A stretch of DNA of 64,000 nucleotides from Streptomyces sp. GS7 (lineage in GTDB: Bacteria > Actinomycetota > Actinomycetes > Streptomycetales > Streptomycetaceae). The notes under the pieces were generated by a model. It did no database searches. It was not told where the DNA came from and was given only the letters and a program-made list of their open reading frames with translations. The position numbers and the translations under genes are program-made. The stretch spans positions 6,131,501 to 6,195,500 of the forward strand of contig NZ_CP047146.1 in NCBI RefSeq assembly GCF_009834125.1, read 5' to 3'. Shown in pieces: positions 9,175 through 17,095 of the stretch; position 1 is the stretch's first letter, and each line of letters opens with the position of its first letter.

Positions 9175-10065
9175 TCAGATGATGGGAGGGCGGCCCAGTC
9201 GGGTCAGTCGCCAAACGGTAGCCCACTTCATGGGGCGCCTGGGACCGCACGCGGTGGCCCATCCCTCCTTGAAGCCGCCCAGCCAGGCCCGCAGCGCCGG
9301 CCGCGACGGCCGGCGGGCGAGGGTGAGCAGGAACCAGACACCGAGGTAGACCGGGACGAGGAGGGCGGGGAGGTTGCGGCGGGCCAGCCAGACGCGGTTG
9401 CGGGCCACCATGCGGTGGTAGACGGCGTGCCGGGCCGGGGCCGTGGTCGGGTGGTGCAGGACCATGTCCGACCGGTAGTCGACCATCCACCCGGCGTTCA
9501 GCGCCCGCCAGGCCAGGTCGGTCTCCTCATGGGCGTAGAAGAAGTCGTCGGGCAGCCCGCCGACCTCCGCGAACACCTTCGTACGGACCGCGTTCGCGCC
9601 ACCGAGGAAGGTGGTCACCCGCGACGAGCGCATCGGGTCGGAGGCGCGCAGCCGCGGGACGTGCCGACGCTGGGTCTGCCCGGTGTCCGGGTCGGCGATC
9701 CGGAAGCTGATGATGCCGAGCGCCGGGTCCGCGGCGAACGCGGCGCGGCACAGCTCCGCGGTGTCCTCGTTGGCCAGCAGCCCGTCGTCGTCGAGGAAGA
9801 GCAGTACGTCGACCTCGCCGCCGTGCGGGCCGAACGCCTCGATGCCGACGTTGCGGCCCGCCGGGATGCCGACGTTCTCGGGGAGTTCGACGGTCCGTAC
9901 GCCCTCGGGCAGTTCCGGCAGCGGCGAGCCGTTGCCGACCACCACGATCTCCACCGGATCGCCGTGCTGCTTGGCGACCGAGTCCAGCAGCGCACGCAGC
10001 TCGTCGGGGCGGTTGCCCATGGTCAGGACCACCGCGCCGAGCCGCATCCGGGGAGCCGCGGTCAC
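9175..10065 (-). CDS. Family 2 glycosyltransferase
   Basis: A 296-residue GT-A fold glycosyltransferase. The N-terminus reads AVVLTMGNRPDELRALLDSV, then the nucleotide-sugar binding region VVVGNGS, and the metal-binding LLFLDDDGLL with Asp at 92-94. GGANAVRTKVFAEVGGLPDDFFYAHEETDLAWR is a typical GT2 acceptor-side block with the ED base motif (EETD). The C-terminal third has one hydrophobic segment (PALLVPVYLGVWFLLTLA), so it is probably membrane associated. The GTG at 10065 forms a GTGA overlap with the stop of the CDP-alcohol phosphotransferase gene. It probably glycosylates the polymer or lipid made by its neighbours. Confidence 0.88.
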   Translation of the reverse strand: MTAAPRMRLGAVVLTMGNRPDELRALLDSVAKQHGDPVEIVVVGNGSPLPELPEGVRTVELPENVGIPAGRNVGIEAFGPHGGEVDVLLFLDDDGLLANEDTAELCRAAFAADPALGIISFRIADPDTGQTQRRHVPRLRASDPMRSSRVTTFLGGANAVRTKVFAEVGGLPDDFFYAHEETDLAWRALNAGWMVDYRSDMVLHHPTTAPARHAVYHRMVARNRVWLARRNLPALLVPVYLGVWFLLTLARRPSRPALRAWLGGFKEGWATACGPRRPMKWATVWRLTRLGRPPII

Positions 10066-10841
10066 TTGAGCCTGCTGGAAACGAGGATGGACACCAGGTG
10101 CAGGACGGTCTGGAGGAGCGCGATGCCGGCCAGTACCGCGACGCCGAGCCGGGAGAAGAACAGGTCGCCCCGCACCGCGTCCACGATCGCCAGGACCAGG
10201 ATCAGCAGGGACGCCTCGATCCCGAGGACCAGCCGGTGGAACTTCAGTGCCGCGGCGGCCCTGCGGGCCAGCGCCAGACCGGACGAACGCGGTTCGGACG
10301 CCGCCTCCTTGACCGGCGGCAGCCCGCCCTGGTGCCGGGCCACGCCGACGAGGTCGGTCTCCGCCTTGATCAGGATCGCGCCGAGGGCGGCCAGCGTGCC
10401 GAGGAACGCCCAGAGCCAGTCGATGCGCCCGGGGCCCCACAGGTCGGCGGCGCGCAGGCCGAAGCCGACGAGCACCGCGGCGTCGCACAGGTAGGCGCCG
10501 ACCCGGTCCAGGTAGACGCCGCCGAGCGAGAACTGCTTCTTCCAGCGCGCCACCTCGCCGTCGACGCAGTCGAGCAGCAGGTAGAGCTGGACCATCAGCA
10601 CGCCGAGCACGGCGCCCCAGACGCCCGGCACCAGCAGCGCCGGGGCCGCGAGGACACCGAAGACGGTCATCAGGTAGGTCAGCTGGTTGGGCGTGACCCG
10701 GGTGTTGACCAGGTACCGGTCGCAGCGCAGCGAGATTTCCCGCATGTAGAGGCGGCCGGCCCAGTGCTCACCGCTGCGCCGGTCCTTCACGCCCTCGGGG
10801 TGAACGACCGGGCGGAGTTCAGCTACTGATGGTTTCGGCAT
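10062..10841 (-). CDS. CDP-alcohol phosphotransferase family protein, atypical signature
   Basis: A 259-residue membrane enzyme of the CDP-alcohol phosphatidyltransferase family, which transfers a phospho-alcohol from a CDP donor. The signature runs from residue 91: DCVDGEVAR, then eight residues, Gly108 and Asp112. The final Asp of the canonical D-x2-DG-x2-AR-x8-G-x3-D-x3-D is missing: residue 116 is Ala (DRVGAYLCD). That Asp is the proposed general base, so activity may be altered. Several hydrophobic segments follow. The start overlaps the end of the dehydrogenase gene by 23 nt. Confidence 0.85.
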   Translation of the reverse strand: MPKPSVAELRPVVHPEGVKDRRSGEHWAGRLYMREISLRCDRYLVNTRVTPNQLTYLMTVFGVLAAPALLVPGVWGAVLGVLMVQLYLLLDCVDGEVARWKKQFSLGGVYLDRVGAYLCDAAVLVGFGLRAADLWGPGRIDWLWAFLGTLAALGAILIKAETDLVGVARHQGGLPPVKEAASEPRSSGLALARRAAAALKFHRLVLGIEASLLILVLAIVDAVRGDLFFSRLGVAVLAGIALLQTVLHLVSILVSSRLK

Positions 10842-11880
10842 AGTCGGCGTATGCGTCCCTGATCTGGTCGGTGGAAAGGTCCAGGTGCTCCAGGATCGTG
10901 TAGCGGCCTGGGCGGGTCTTCGGGGCGAACTCGACGGCCTGGACGAACTCCTCGTCGGTGAAGCCGATTTCGCCGGGGGTGACCGGCAGCCCGTGCCGCT
11001 GCAGCACCTCGACCATCAGCGCGGAGGTTTCCCGGTCCCCGCGCAGATGGGTGGCGAACGCGGCACCGAGGCCGCACTGCTCGCCGTGGCTCGCCGCCCT
11101 CTTGGGGAAGAGGATGTCGAAGGCGTGGTTGATCTCGTGGCAGGCGCCGGACGCCGGACGGCTGTCGCCGGCCACCGACATCGAGATGCCGGTGAGGACC
11201 AGCCCCTCGGCCAGCACCTGCAGGAAGCTGTCGTCGCCGACGCCCCCGGGGTGGCGCAGCACCGCCTCGCCGGCCTGGCGTGCCATGGCGGCGGCCAGCC
11301 CGTCGAGGTCCTCGCCGGTCTCGCGGTGCGAGAGCTCCCAGTCCGCGACCGCGGAGATGTTGGAGATCGCGTCGCCGATGCCGGAGCGGACGAAGCGGAC
11401 CGGCGCCTCGCGGATGATGTCGAGGTCGATCACCACGGCGATCGGGTTCGGCACGCCGTACGAGCCGCGGCCCGCGTCGTTGTCGAGGGTGGCGACCGGG
11501 GAGCACAGCCCGTCGTGCGACAGGTTCGTCGCGACCGCCACCAGCGGCAGGCCGATACGCGCCGCGGCGTACTTCGCACAGTCGATGATCTTGCCGCCGC
11601 CGAGGCCCACGACCGCGTCGTAGTGCCCCTTCTTCATGGCGTCGGCGAGCTTGATCGCCTCGTCCAGGGTGCCGCCGCCGACCTCGTACCACTCGGCGCC
11701 GGGCAGCGCGGGGGCCAGCCGCTCGCGCAGCCGCGCCCCCGAGCCGCCGCTGATCGCGATGGCGAGCTTGCCGGACGCGGAGATGCGCTGATCGGCCAGC
11801 AGGCCCGCCAGGTCGTCCAGGGCGCCGGCGCTGATGTCGACGACGACCGGGGACGGAATGAGGCGGGTCAGTACCGGCAT
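10819..11880 (-). CDS. Iron-containing dehydrogenase, glycerol-1-phosphate dehydrogenase (AraM/EgsA)-like
   Basis: A 353-residue member of the iron-containing alcohol dehydrogenase/dehydroquinate synthase superfamily. The nucleotide-binding motif GLGGGKIIDCAKYAA is at 92-106. TNLSHDGLCSPVA at 119-130 is the substrate-loop pattern of sn-glycerol-1-phosphate dehydrogenases, the enzymes behind archaeal lipid stereochemistry and Bacillus AraM. Candidate metal ligands are Asp170 (GIGDAISN), His248 (ACHEINHAFD) and His265 (AASHGEQ). It overlaps both neighbours. The likely role is to reduce a ketose phosphate such as dihydroxyacetone phosphate to the polyol phosphate that the next enzyme activates with CTP. 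The substrate is inferred. Confidence 0.8.
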   Translation of the reverse strand: MPVLTRLIPSPVVVDISAGALDDLAGLLADQRISASGKLAIAISGGSGARLRERLAPALPGAEWYEVGGGTLDEAIKLADAMKKGHYDAVVGLGGGKIIDCAKYAAARIGLPLVAVATNLSHDGLCSPVATLDNDAGRGSYGVPNPIAVVIDLDIIREAPVRFVRSGIGDAISNISAVADWELSHRETGEDLDGLAAAMARQAGEAVLRHPGGVGDDSFLQVLAEGLVLTGISMSVAGDSRPASGACHEINHAFDILFPKRAASHGEQCGLGAAFATHLRGDRETSALMVEVLQRHGLPVTPGEIGFTDEEFVQAVEFAPKTRPGRYTILEHLDLSTDQIRDAYADYAETISS

Positions 11881-12611
11881 GCGATGTCACGGCCCTTCGC
11901 GAGGTCGTCGTGGTTGTCGATCTCGACCCACTTGACGTCGCCGATCGGTGCCACGTCCACCTTGAAGCCGCGGTTGACCAGCTCCTGGTAGCCGTCCTCG
12001 TAGTAGAGGTCGGGGTCCCGCTCGAAGGTGGTCTTCAGGGCGTCGGCCAGCTCGGCGGCGGCCGAGCCCTCGATGAGGGTGACGCCGATGTACTCGCCGG
12101 TGGCCTCGGCCGGGTCCATCAGCTTGGTGATCTTCCGGACGCCCTTGGCGGGGTCCGCGACGACCTTCATCTCCTCGTCGGCGAGCTGCTTGACGGCGTC
12201 CAGCGCGAGGATGATCTTCTGGCCGTCGCCGCGGGCGGCGAGCAGCGTCTGCTCGACGGAGACCGGGTGCACGGTGTCGCCGTTGGCGAGGATCACCGAG
12301 TCGTGGGCCGCGATCACGTCACGGGCGCACCACAGGGAGTAGGCGTTGTTCCACTCCTCGGCCTTGTCGTTGTCGACGAGGGTGAGCTTGAGGCCGTACC
12401 GCTGCTCCAGGGCCTCCTTGCGCTCGTACACGGCCTCCTTGCGGTAGCCGACGACGATCGCGACCTCGGTCAGGCCGATCTCGGCGAAGTTGCCGAGGGT
12501 CAGGTCCAGGATCGTCTTCTCCCCGTCGACCGGCACCAGGGCCTTGGGCAGGGTGTCGGTGTAGGGGCGCAGACGCCGTCCGGCGCCGGCCGCCAGCACG
12601 AGGCCGATCAT
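11868..12611 (-). CDS. Nucleotidyltransferase, LicC/phosphocholine cytidylyltransferase-like
   Basis: A 247-residue single-domain sugar-phosphate-type nucleotidyltransferase. The N-terminus MIGLVLAAGAGRRLRPYTDT followed by LPKALVPVDGE is the nucleotide-binding signature with the catalytic Lys. VILANGDTVH near 125-134 gives the metal-binding Asp, and VKWVEIDNHDDLAKG close to the end is typical of LicC-like cytidylyltransferases. With a dehydrogenase making a polyol phosphate and two CDP-alcohol phosphotransferases in the same operon, it probably makes the CDP-alcohol donor. The base (CTP) and alcohol are inferred from context. It overlaps the dehydrogenase gene by 13 nt and the upstream gene by 4 nt. 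Confidence 0.85.
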   Translation of the reverse strand: MIGLVLAAGAGRRLRPYTDTLPKALVPVDGEKTILDLTLGNFAEIGLTEVAIVVGYRKEAVYERKEALEQRYGLKLTLVDNDKAEEWNNAYSLWCARDVIAAHDSVILANGDTVHPVSVEQTLLAARGDGQKIILALDAVKQLADEEMKVVADPAKGVRKITKLMDPAEATGEYIGVTLIEGSAAAELADALKTTFERDPDLYYEDGYQELVNRGFKVDVAPIGDVKWVEIDNHDDLAKGRDIACRY

Positions 12612-14425
12612 GCGGGTTCTCCTTCATCGTGTACGGCGGGTGCACCGCCCAAGTGAGCAGACACCCAGAAGCGGATGCTCTCGCTGAGCACCAGCAGCGC
12701 CAGGACCACAGCGAGTGCCGTGAGCGCGATTGTGAAACCTGTATCGGGCAGCAGGGCGGCCAGGACCGTGACCACGAGGATCCGTCCTTCGCTCCCCCCG
12801 GTCGCCCGGACCAGCCACCTCGGTGGGGCCCCGGTGCCACCGCGGATGCGGTAGACCGTGTCGTAGTGATGGTAGGCGACGGCCGCGATCAGCCCGAACG
12901 CCGCGGGCAGCGCTCCGGGGGCGTCCGACCGGGCGGCCAGCACCAGAACCGTGAGGTATTCGCCGGCCCGGAAGAAGGGCGGCACGAGCCAGTCGAGAGC
13001 ACCCTTGAGCGGGCGGGACACGGCCGCGCCGGCGAGCAGCGCGGAGCAGCCGGCGACGCCGACGGTGAGCCAGGAGGCGGGGTTCTTCTGGAAGATCACC
13101 CAGACCAGCAGCACCGCGGACGAGAGAAACGCCATAACGGGCGCGAGCAGGGAACCGGTGCGGCCCCGACCGCGGGCGCCGCGGGAGACCAGCTCGACCA
13201 GCGGCCCGGTGTCCGCGAGGTCGGCGAGCGCCTGGGCGGCCCGGTCGGTGCGCCGGGCCCGGCGGGTCAGCGAGCGCAGCACCCGGCCGGCGGTGGTGTA
13301 GCAGGCGGCCAGCGCGCAGCCGATCAGCAGCGCCAGGAAGACGGTGCGCGGGGTGGTCAGCGCGGTCAGCACGGCGATCATGGCCCAGCGTTCGCCGATG
13401 GGCAGCACGATCATGCGGCGCACCCAGACCGTCCAGCCGACGCTGTCGAGCCGGTCGGAGAGCGCGGCGGTGGGGCTGGTGTTGGCGGTCGCGTCATGGT
13501 TCGCCTCGTTGAACGCGAAGTCGACCACATGCCGGCAGGTCTGCAGGATCATCGCGCCGAGCGCCAGCGCCCAGACGTCGTCGCCGGAGCAGCGGGCGGC
13601 GCCGAGCGCGAGCCCGGCGTAGTACGCGTACTCCTTGGCCCGGTCGAAGGTGGCGTCCAGCCAGGCGCCCATCGTCGAGTACTGGAGCGAGTAGCGGGCG
13701 AGCTGCCCGTCGGTGCAGTCCAGGACGAAGGAGAGGAGCAGCAGCACTCCGGCGGCGACGAAGCCGGCGCGGGTGCCGGTGGCCGCGCAGCCCGCCGCGG
13801 CCAGCGCGGTGAGCAGGGACGCCGTGGTGACCTGGTTGGGGGTGAGGCCGCGGCGGGCGCACCAGCGGGCGAGGTAGCGGGAGTACGGGCTGATGCAGAA
13901 GGTCGTGAAGAAGCCGTCGCGGGACTTGACGGCGGTGCGCAGCCGGACCGCCTCGTCGTCGACGGCGGCGACCGCCTCCCGGGCCTCGTCCCGCTGGGCC
14001 GGGGTCAGCGCGAGGGTGGCGACCAGGCTGCCGGGCTCGACGCGGTGGAGTCCGATGTCCTCGCGGTCCAGGGCCTCGGTGAGGGTGTCGGTGAGGACGT
14101 CGGTGAGGTGGGCGGTGCCGGCACCCACCGGGATCCGGCCGGCGGCGCGGGCCAGCGCCGGGCGGGCCTCGGGCTGCGCGGTGAGCGCGCCGGGCACCGC
14201 GGCGGCCGGGAAGCGGGGGTCGGTCAGGGCGAGCCGCAGGGCGTGCAGATGGCCGACGAAGCGCGGGTCCACGAGGGCCACCCGCTGCTGTGCGGGGACG
14301 TCGGCGAGCAGCCCGGCGACGTCCGCCGGGTCACTGGCCGTACGAACGTCGAAGCCCAGCGTGCGCAGGTCGGCTTCGAGCGGCGACCCGGCGACCGGCG
14401 GACCGGTGAGGATGGCGGTCGACAG
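12608..14425 (-). CDS. Large CDP-alcohol phosphotransferase family protein, apparent CTG start
   Basis: A 605-residue protein with a soluble N-terminal domain of about 165 residues, then a CDP-alcohol phosphotransferase domain with the complete signature: DCTDGQLAR from residue 236, Gly253, Asp257 and Asp261 (GAWLDATFD). A C-terminal multi-pass region follows. A GTG at 14281 opens a shorter frame, but conserved-looking coding continues 48 codons upstream (LSTAILTGPPVAGSPLEADL) to a CTG at 14425. AAGGAG lies 9 nt before that CTG, while the GTG at 14281 has no such site. A stop lies three codons above the CTG. First gene of the seven-gene operon. It probably makes a phosphodiester-linked polyol lipid or polymer. 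Confidence 0.82.
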   Translation of the reverse strand: MSTAILTGPPVAGSPLEADLRTLGFDVRTASDPADVAGLLADVPAQQRVALVDPRFVGHLHALRLALTDPRFPAAAVPGALTAQPEARPALARAAGRIPVGAGTAHLTDVLTDTLTEALDREDIGLHRVEPGSLVATLALTPAQRDEAREAVAAVDDEAVRLRTAVKSRDGFFTTFCISPYSRYLARWCARRGLTPNQVTTASLLTALAAAGCAATGTRAGFVAAGVLLLLSFVLDCTDGQLARYSLQYSTMGAWLDATFDRAKEYAYYAGLALGAARCSGDDVWALALGAMILQTCRHVVDFAFNEANHDATANTSPTAALSDRLDSVGWTVWVRRMIVLPIGERWAMIAVLTALTTPRTVFLALLIGCALAACYTTAGRVLRSLTRRARRTDRAAQALADLADTGPLVELVSRGARGRGRTGSLLAPVMAFLSSAVLLVWVIFQKNPASWLTVGVAGCSALLAGAAVSRPLKGALDWLVPPFFRAGEYLTVLVLAARSDAPGALPAAFGLIAAVAYHHYDTVYRIRGGTGAPPRWLVRATGGSEGRILVVTVLAALLPDTGFTIALTALAVVLALLVLSESIRFWVSAHLGGAPAVHDEGEPA

Positions 14426-14924
14426 ACGAACTCACTCCTTGGATGCTGACCAGGCAGCGCCGGTCGGTCCGCATTCGGCACGAACTACCCGGGCGGCGGG
14501 CGTGGCACACCTCGCCCGCGGAGGGCCGGGGGGCACGTCGGCAGAGGCTATCGGATCGCGGGATGCGGCCGTTCACCACGCATTCACCGCTCGATCGGGT
14601 GACCGACGGCTGCGCCTGCCGCGATCATCATGGTGGATCGGACGGCGCATGAACAACTGGACGCCGCTCCGGCGCACGCCCCGACGCCGGCGATGAGTGG
14701 GCTGGTCGCGGGTGGGGCGGCCTGGTGCCGGGGTGGGTGCGGCGGGGGCCGGGCCGGGCCGGTGTGGACCTTCTCACGGGACGGTAGGCGGGTCCGGGGA
14801 GCCCCTGCGGCCTCCGTTTCCCGCCCGGACGCGTCAGCGCCGCGGATCTCCTGGCAGCGCTCTGCCACTGATGAGGACGCCGGTGGGGCAGACTTGGCGT
14901 CGACGACCGACGACAAGGATGGGC
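14426..14924. promoter_or_regulatory. Divergent intergenic region between the CDP-alcohol operon and idi
   Basis: No supported gene in about 500 nt. On the minus strand a TAGCCT box (14550-14545) lies about 120 nt before the CTG start of the large phosphotransferase and is a candidate -10 element; the -35 (TGAACG, 19 nt further up) is poor. On the plus strand only the idi ribosome-binding site AAGGA (14915-14919) is clear. Open frames here lack Streptomyces-like codon bias and are ignored. Confidence 0.35.
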
Positions 14925-15536
14925 ATGCCGATCACACCTGCCAACGGACAGACCGCCGGGACCCCGACGGTGGGCGCACCGGACGGCGCCGCCGAGCCGA
15001 TCATGCTGGAGCTGGTCGACGAGGACGGTACGACGATCGGCACCGCGGAGAAGCTCGCGGCGCACCAGCCCCCCGGCCAGCTGCACCGGGCGTTCTCGGT
15101 GTTCCTCTTCGACGAGAAGGGGCGGCTGCTGCTGCAGCGCCGGGCGCTGTCCAAGTACCACTCCCCCGGCGTGTGGTCCAACACCTGTTGCGGCCACCCG
15201 TATCCGGGCGAGACGCCGTTCGCTGCCGCGGCCCGGCGGACCGCGGAGGAGCTGGGGCTGGCGCCCGCGCTGCTCGCGGAGGCCGGCACGGTGCGCTACA
15301 ACCATCCCGATCCGGCCTCCGGGCTCGTGGAGCAGGAGTACAACCACCTGTTCGTCGGGCTGGTGCGGGCGGAGCCGGCGCCGGACCCCGAGGAGATCGG
15401 CGAGATCGCGTTCGTCACGCCGGAGGAGCTGGCGGAGCGGCATGCGCAGGCGCCGTTCTCCGCGTGGTTCATGACCGTTCTGGACGCGGCGCGCCCGGCG
15501 GTCCGCGAGCTCACCGGACAGTCGGCGGGCTGGTAG
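14925..15536 (+). CDS. idi: Isopentenyl-diphosphate delta-isomerase, type I
   Basis: A 203-residue Nudix-fold enzyme that interconverts isopentenyl and dimethylallyl diphosphate, feeding the hopanoid and other isoprenoid pathways. The catalytic Cys is in NTCCGHP (Cys89) and the second catalytic acid is in LVEQEYNHLF (about Glu138). The Nudix-like helix AAARRTAEELGL is at 101-112. Residues 1-25 precede the conserved domain. The ATG at 14925 has AAGGA five bases upstream; another ATG lies 6 nt earlier. The gene ends in a 26-nt tail-to-tail overlap with the ATPase on the other strand. Confidence 0.95.
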   Translation: MPITPANGQTAGTPTVGAPDGAAEPIMLELVDEDGTTIGTAEKLAAHQPPGQLHRAFSVFLFDEKGRLLLQRRALSKYHSPGVWSNTCCGHPYPGETPFAAAARRTAEELGLAPALLAEAGTVRYNHPDPASGLVEQEYNHLFVGLVRAEPAPDPEEIGEIAFVTPEELAERHAQAPFSAWFMTVLDAARPAVRELTGQSAGW

Positions 15537-16008
15537 CGAGCGGGGTGAGCGGCAGCTCGGCCCAGATGGCCTTGCCGCCGTTCGCGGTGTGCTCGACGTC
15601 GCACTTGCCGCCCGCTTCCGTGGTGAGCATCTTGACCAGCCACAGGCCGCGCCCGCCGATGTCGCCCTCGTCCGCCTCCAGGGCCTTGGGGCGGTAGGGG
15701 TGGTCGTCCTCGACCGCGACCCGCAGCCAGTTCGCGCCGATGGTGAGCTGTACGGCGATCTGGGGGGAGAGCAGCGCGGCGTGCCGGACGGCGTTGGTGA
15801 CCAGTTCGGAGACGATCAGCAGCAGCCCGTCCACGATGCCCTCGGCGACGGGCACATGCTGTTCGTCGAGCAGATCCCGGACCACGTGGCGCGCCTGGGG
15901 CACCGAGGACTCCAGTGCCGGTGCGGTGAACCGCCAGACACCTTCGTACGCGAGCGGGGAGGTCAGCTCCTCGGGGGGTTCTGCTGGGGGTCCGGAAGGC
16001 ATCCTCAC
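15511..16008 (-). CDS. Anti-sigma-factor-type HATPase_c protein
   Basis: A 165-residue single-domain GHKL ATPase of the RsbW/SpoIIAB-like class abundant in Streptomyces. The N box is SELVTNAVRHA (Asn72), the Asp of VEDDHPYRP is the adenine-contact box, and GGRGLWLV (118-125) is the glycine box. There is no sensor or phosphoacceptor domain, so it probably acts as a soluble kinase or antagonist in a partner-switching circuit. The partner is not encoded next to it. GTG at 16008 and ATG at 16002 are both possible starts. Its 3' end overlaps idi by 26 nt on the opposite strand. Confidence 0.85.
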   Translation of the reverse strand: MRMPSGPPAEPPEELTSPLAYEGVWRFTAPALESSVPQARHVVRDLLDEQHVPVAEGIVDGLLLIVSELVTNAVRHAALLSPQIAVQLTIGANWLRVAVEDDHPYRPKALEADEGDIGGRGLWLVKMLTTEAGGKCDVEHTANGGKAIWAELPLTPLATSPPTVR

Positions 16009-16125
16009 ACGAAGAGTGTTGGGAATGCGCTGGTCCGGACCGACCGCCTGAACACAAGTCAGCGCCTATCGACGCCTTTTGGCCAATTCTGCCGGAACCG
16101 ATCGATCCATCGACGCGTTCTGTCG

Positions 16126-16794
16126 CTACTCTTTCTCGTTCCGAGGCCGGTGCTCGGCGGGCGTCGCGGCGTCTCCGGCGGAGCCGCCGGAAAGGGGTCC
16201 GGATCCGGCCACCCTGCTCTCCTCGACCATACCGACGACCCGGCGACCGCCGACCCCCATCGCGATCAGCCCCAGCCCGTCGAAGAGCAGCGCGAGCGAG
16301 AAGAAGCAGCCGATGACGTAGAGGCTGCTGTGCGGCCAGTTGCCGAGCACCAGGACGCCCAGCAGGATGCCGAAGGCGCCCTGCACCAGCAGCCAGCCGA
16401 ACTGCGGCCCGCGCACCACCACCGCGCCCACCAGGCGGAACAGTCCGCCGGTCAGGAACAGCAGAGCGGCGAACATGGTCAGCGCGGCGGCGGTGGCGTC
16501 GGGCCGGCGGATCACCACCACACCGGCCGCGATGTTCAGCGCCGCCACGATCACCGCGAGCCAGAAGAAGTTCGAGCCGCGGGACTGGAGGGCGTGCAGC
16601 AGACCCACCACACCGCCGATCAGCAGCAGCCAGCCGAAGAGCAGCATGGTCGTGAGGGTGGCCACGCCCACGTAGACCAGGCCCACGATGCCGGCGAGGG
16701 CGAGGACCGCACCGAGCACCGCGAGGACGACGAAGCCGCGCCCCAGCCGGGCCGTCTCCGGGTCGCGCCGAGGTGTTGTGGACCTGCGAGCCAT
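16126..16794 (-). CDS. HdeD family (DUF308) membrane protein
   Basis: A 222-residue protein with six hydrophobic segments arranged as repeated pairs (FVVLAVLGAVLALAGIVGLV, MLLFGWLLLIGGVVGLL and others), the HdeD/DUF308 pattern. E. coli HdeD is an acid-resistance membrane protein; the function here is unknown. The frame extends up to 16905, but the ATG at 16794 has GGAGGAGG close upstream and the upstream residues are Arg/Pro-rich shadow, so 16794 is chosen. The C-terminal 35 residues are hydrophilic. Confidence 0.82.
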   Translation of the reverse strand: MARRSTTPRRDPETARLGRGFVVLAVLGAVLALAGIVGLVYVGVATLTTMLLFGWLLLIGGVVGLLHALQSRGSNFFWLAVIVAALNIAAGVVVIRRPDATAAALTMFAALLFLTGGLFRLVGAVVVRGPQFGWLLVQGAFGILLGVLVLGNWPHSSLYVIGCFFSLALLFDGLGLIAMGVGGRRVVGMVEESRVAGSGPLSGGSAGDAATPAEHRPRNEKE

Positions 16795-16908
16795 CGCCGC
16801 CTCCTCCGTCCGGTGCCTTACGTCCCGGTATACCCCGTATCGCAGGGTGGGGCAGGGCGAGCGGACCGGGCCCGGCGCTCGACGGGGGGCGGTGCGACGG
16901 CACAAAAG

Positions 16909-16942
16909 CAGCAGGTCCGGTGCCTGAGCACCGGACCTGCTG
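16909..16942. terminator. Bidirectional terminator next to the initiator tRNA gene
   Basis: A perfect 15-bp stem (16909-16923 with 16928-16942) and a 4-nt loop (CTGA). On the plus strand it is followed by GTTCTTTTT; on the minus strand by TTTTG. It lies 12 nt past the tRNA 3' end and most likely terminates tRNA transcription. Confidence 0.9.
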
Positions 16943-16953
16943 TTCTTTTTCAG

Positions 16954-17027
16954 TAGCGGGGACAGGATTTGAACCTGCGACCTCTGGGTTATGAGCCCAG
17001 CGAGCTACCGAGCTGCTCCACCCCGCG
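16954..17027 (-). tRNA. Initiator tRNA-fMet (anticodon CAT)
   Basis: A 74-nt cloverleaf without encoded CCA. The anticodon stem-loop is TGGG-CTCATAA-CCCA, so three consecutive G:C pairs border the loop, the initiator hallmark. Position 1 is C and position 72 is T, so the 1-72 pair is mismatched, which blocks use in elongation. The T arm GGTTCAAATCC is standard. No integrase or attachment-site duplication is seen beside it. Confidence 0.95.
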
Positions 17028-17095
17028 TCGGCTCGGAACACCATACGGGTCTCCCGCCCCGGAACCAAATCGATTGTCCGAGCGAGCGCCCCGCC

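Noticed and set aside
14628..14916. Frames upstream of idi on both strands
   Set aside because: No codon bias or motif; the idi start at 14925 has its own ribosome-binding site.
16954..17027. Attachment site for an integrative element at the tRNA gene
   Set aside because: No integrase, excisionase or duplicated tRNA 3' end is present on either side.
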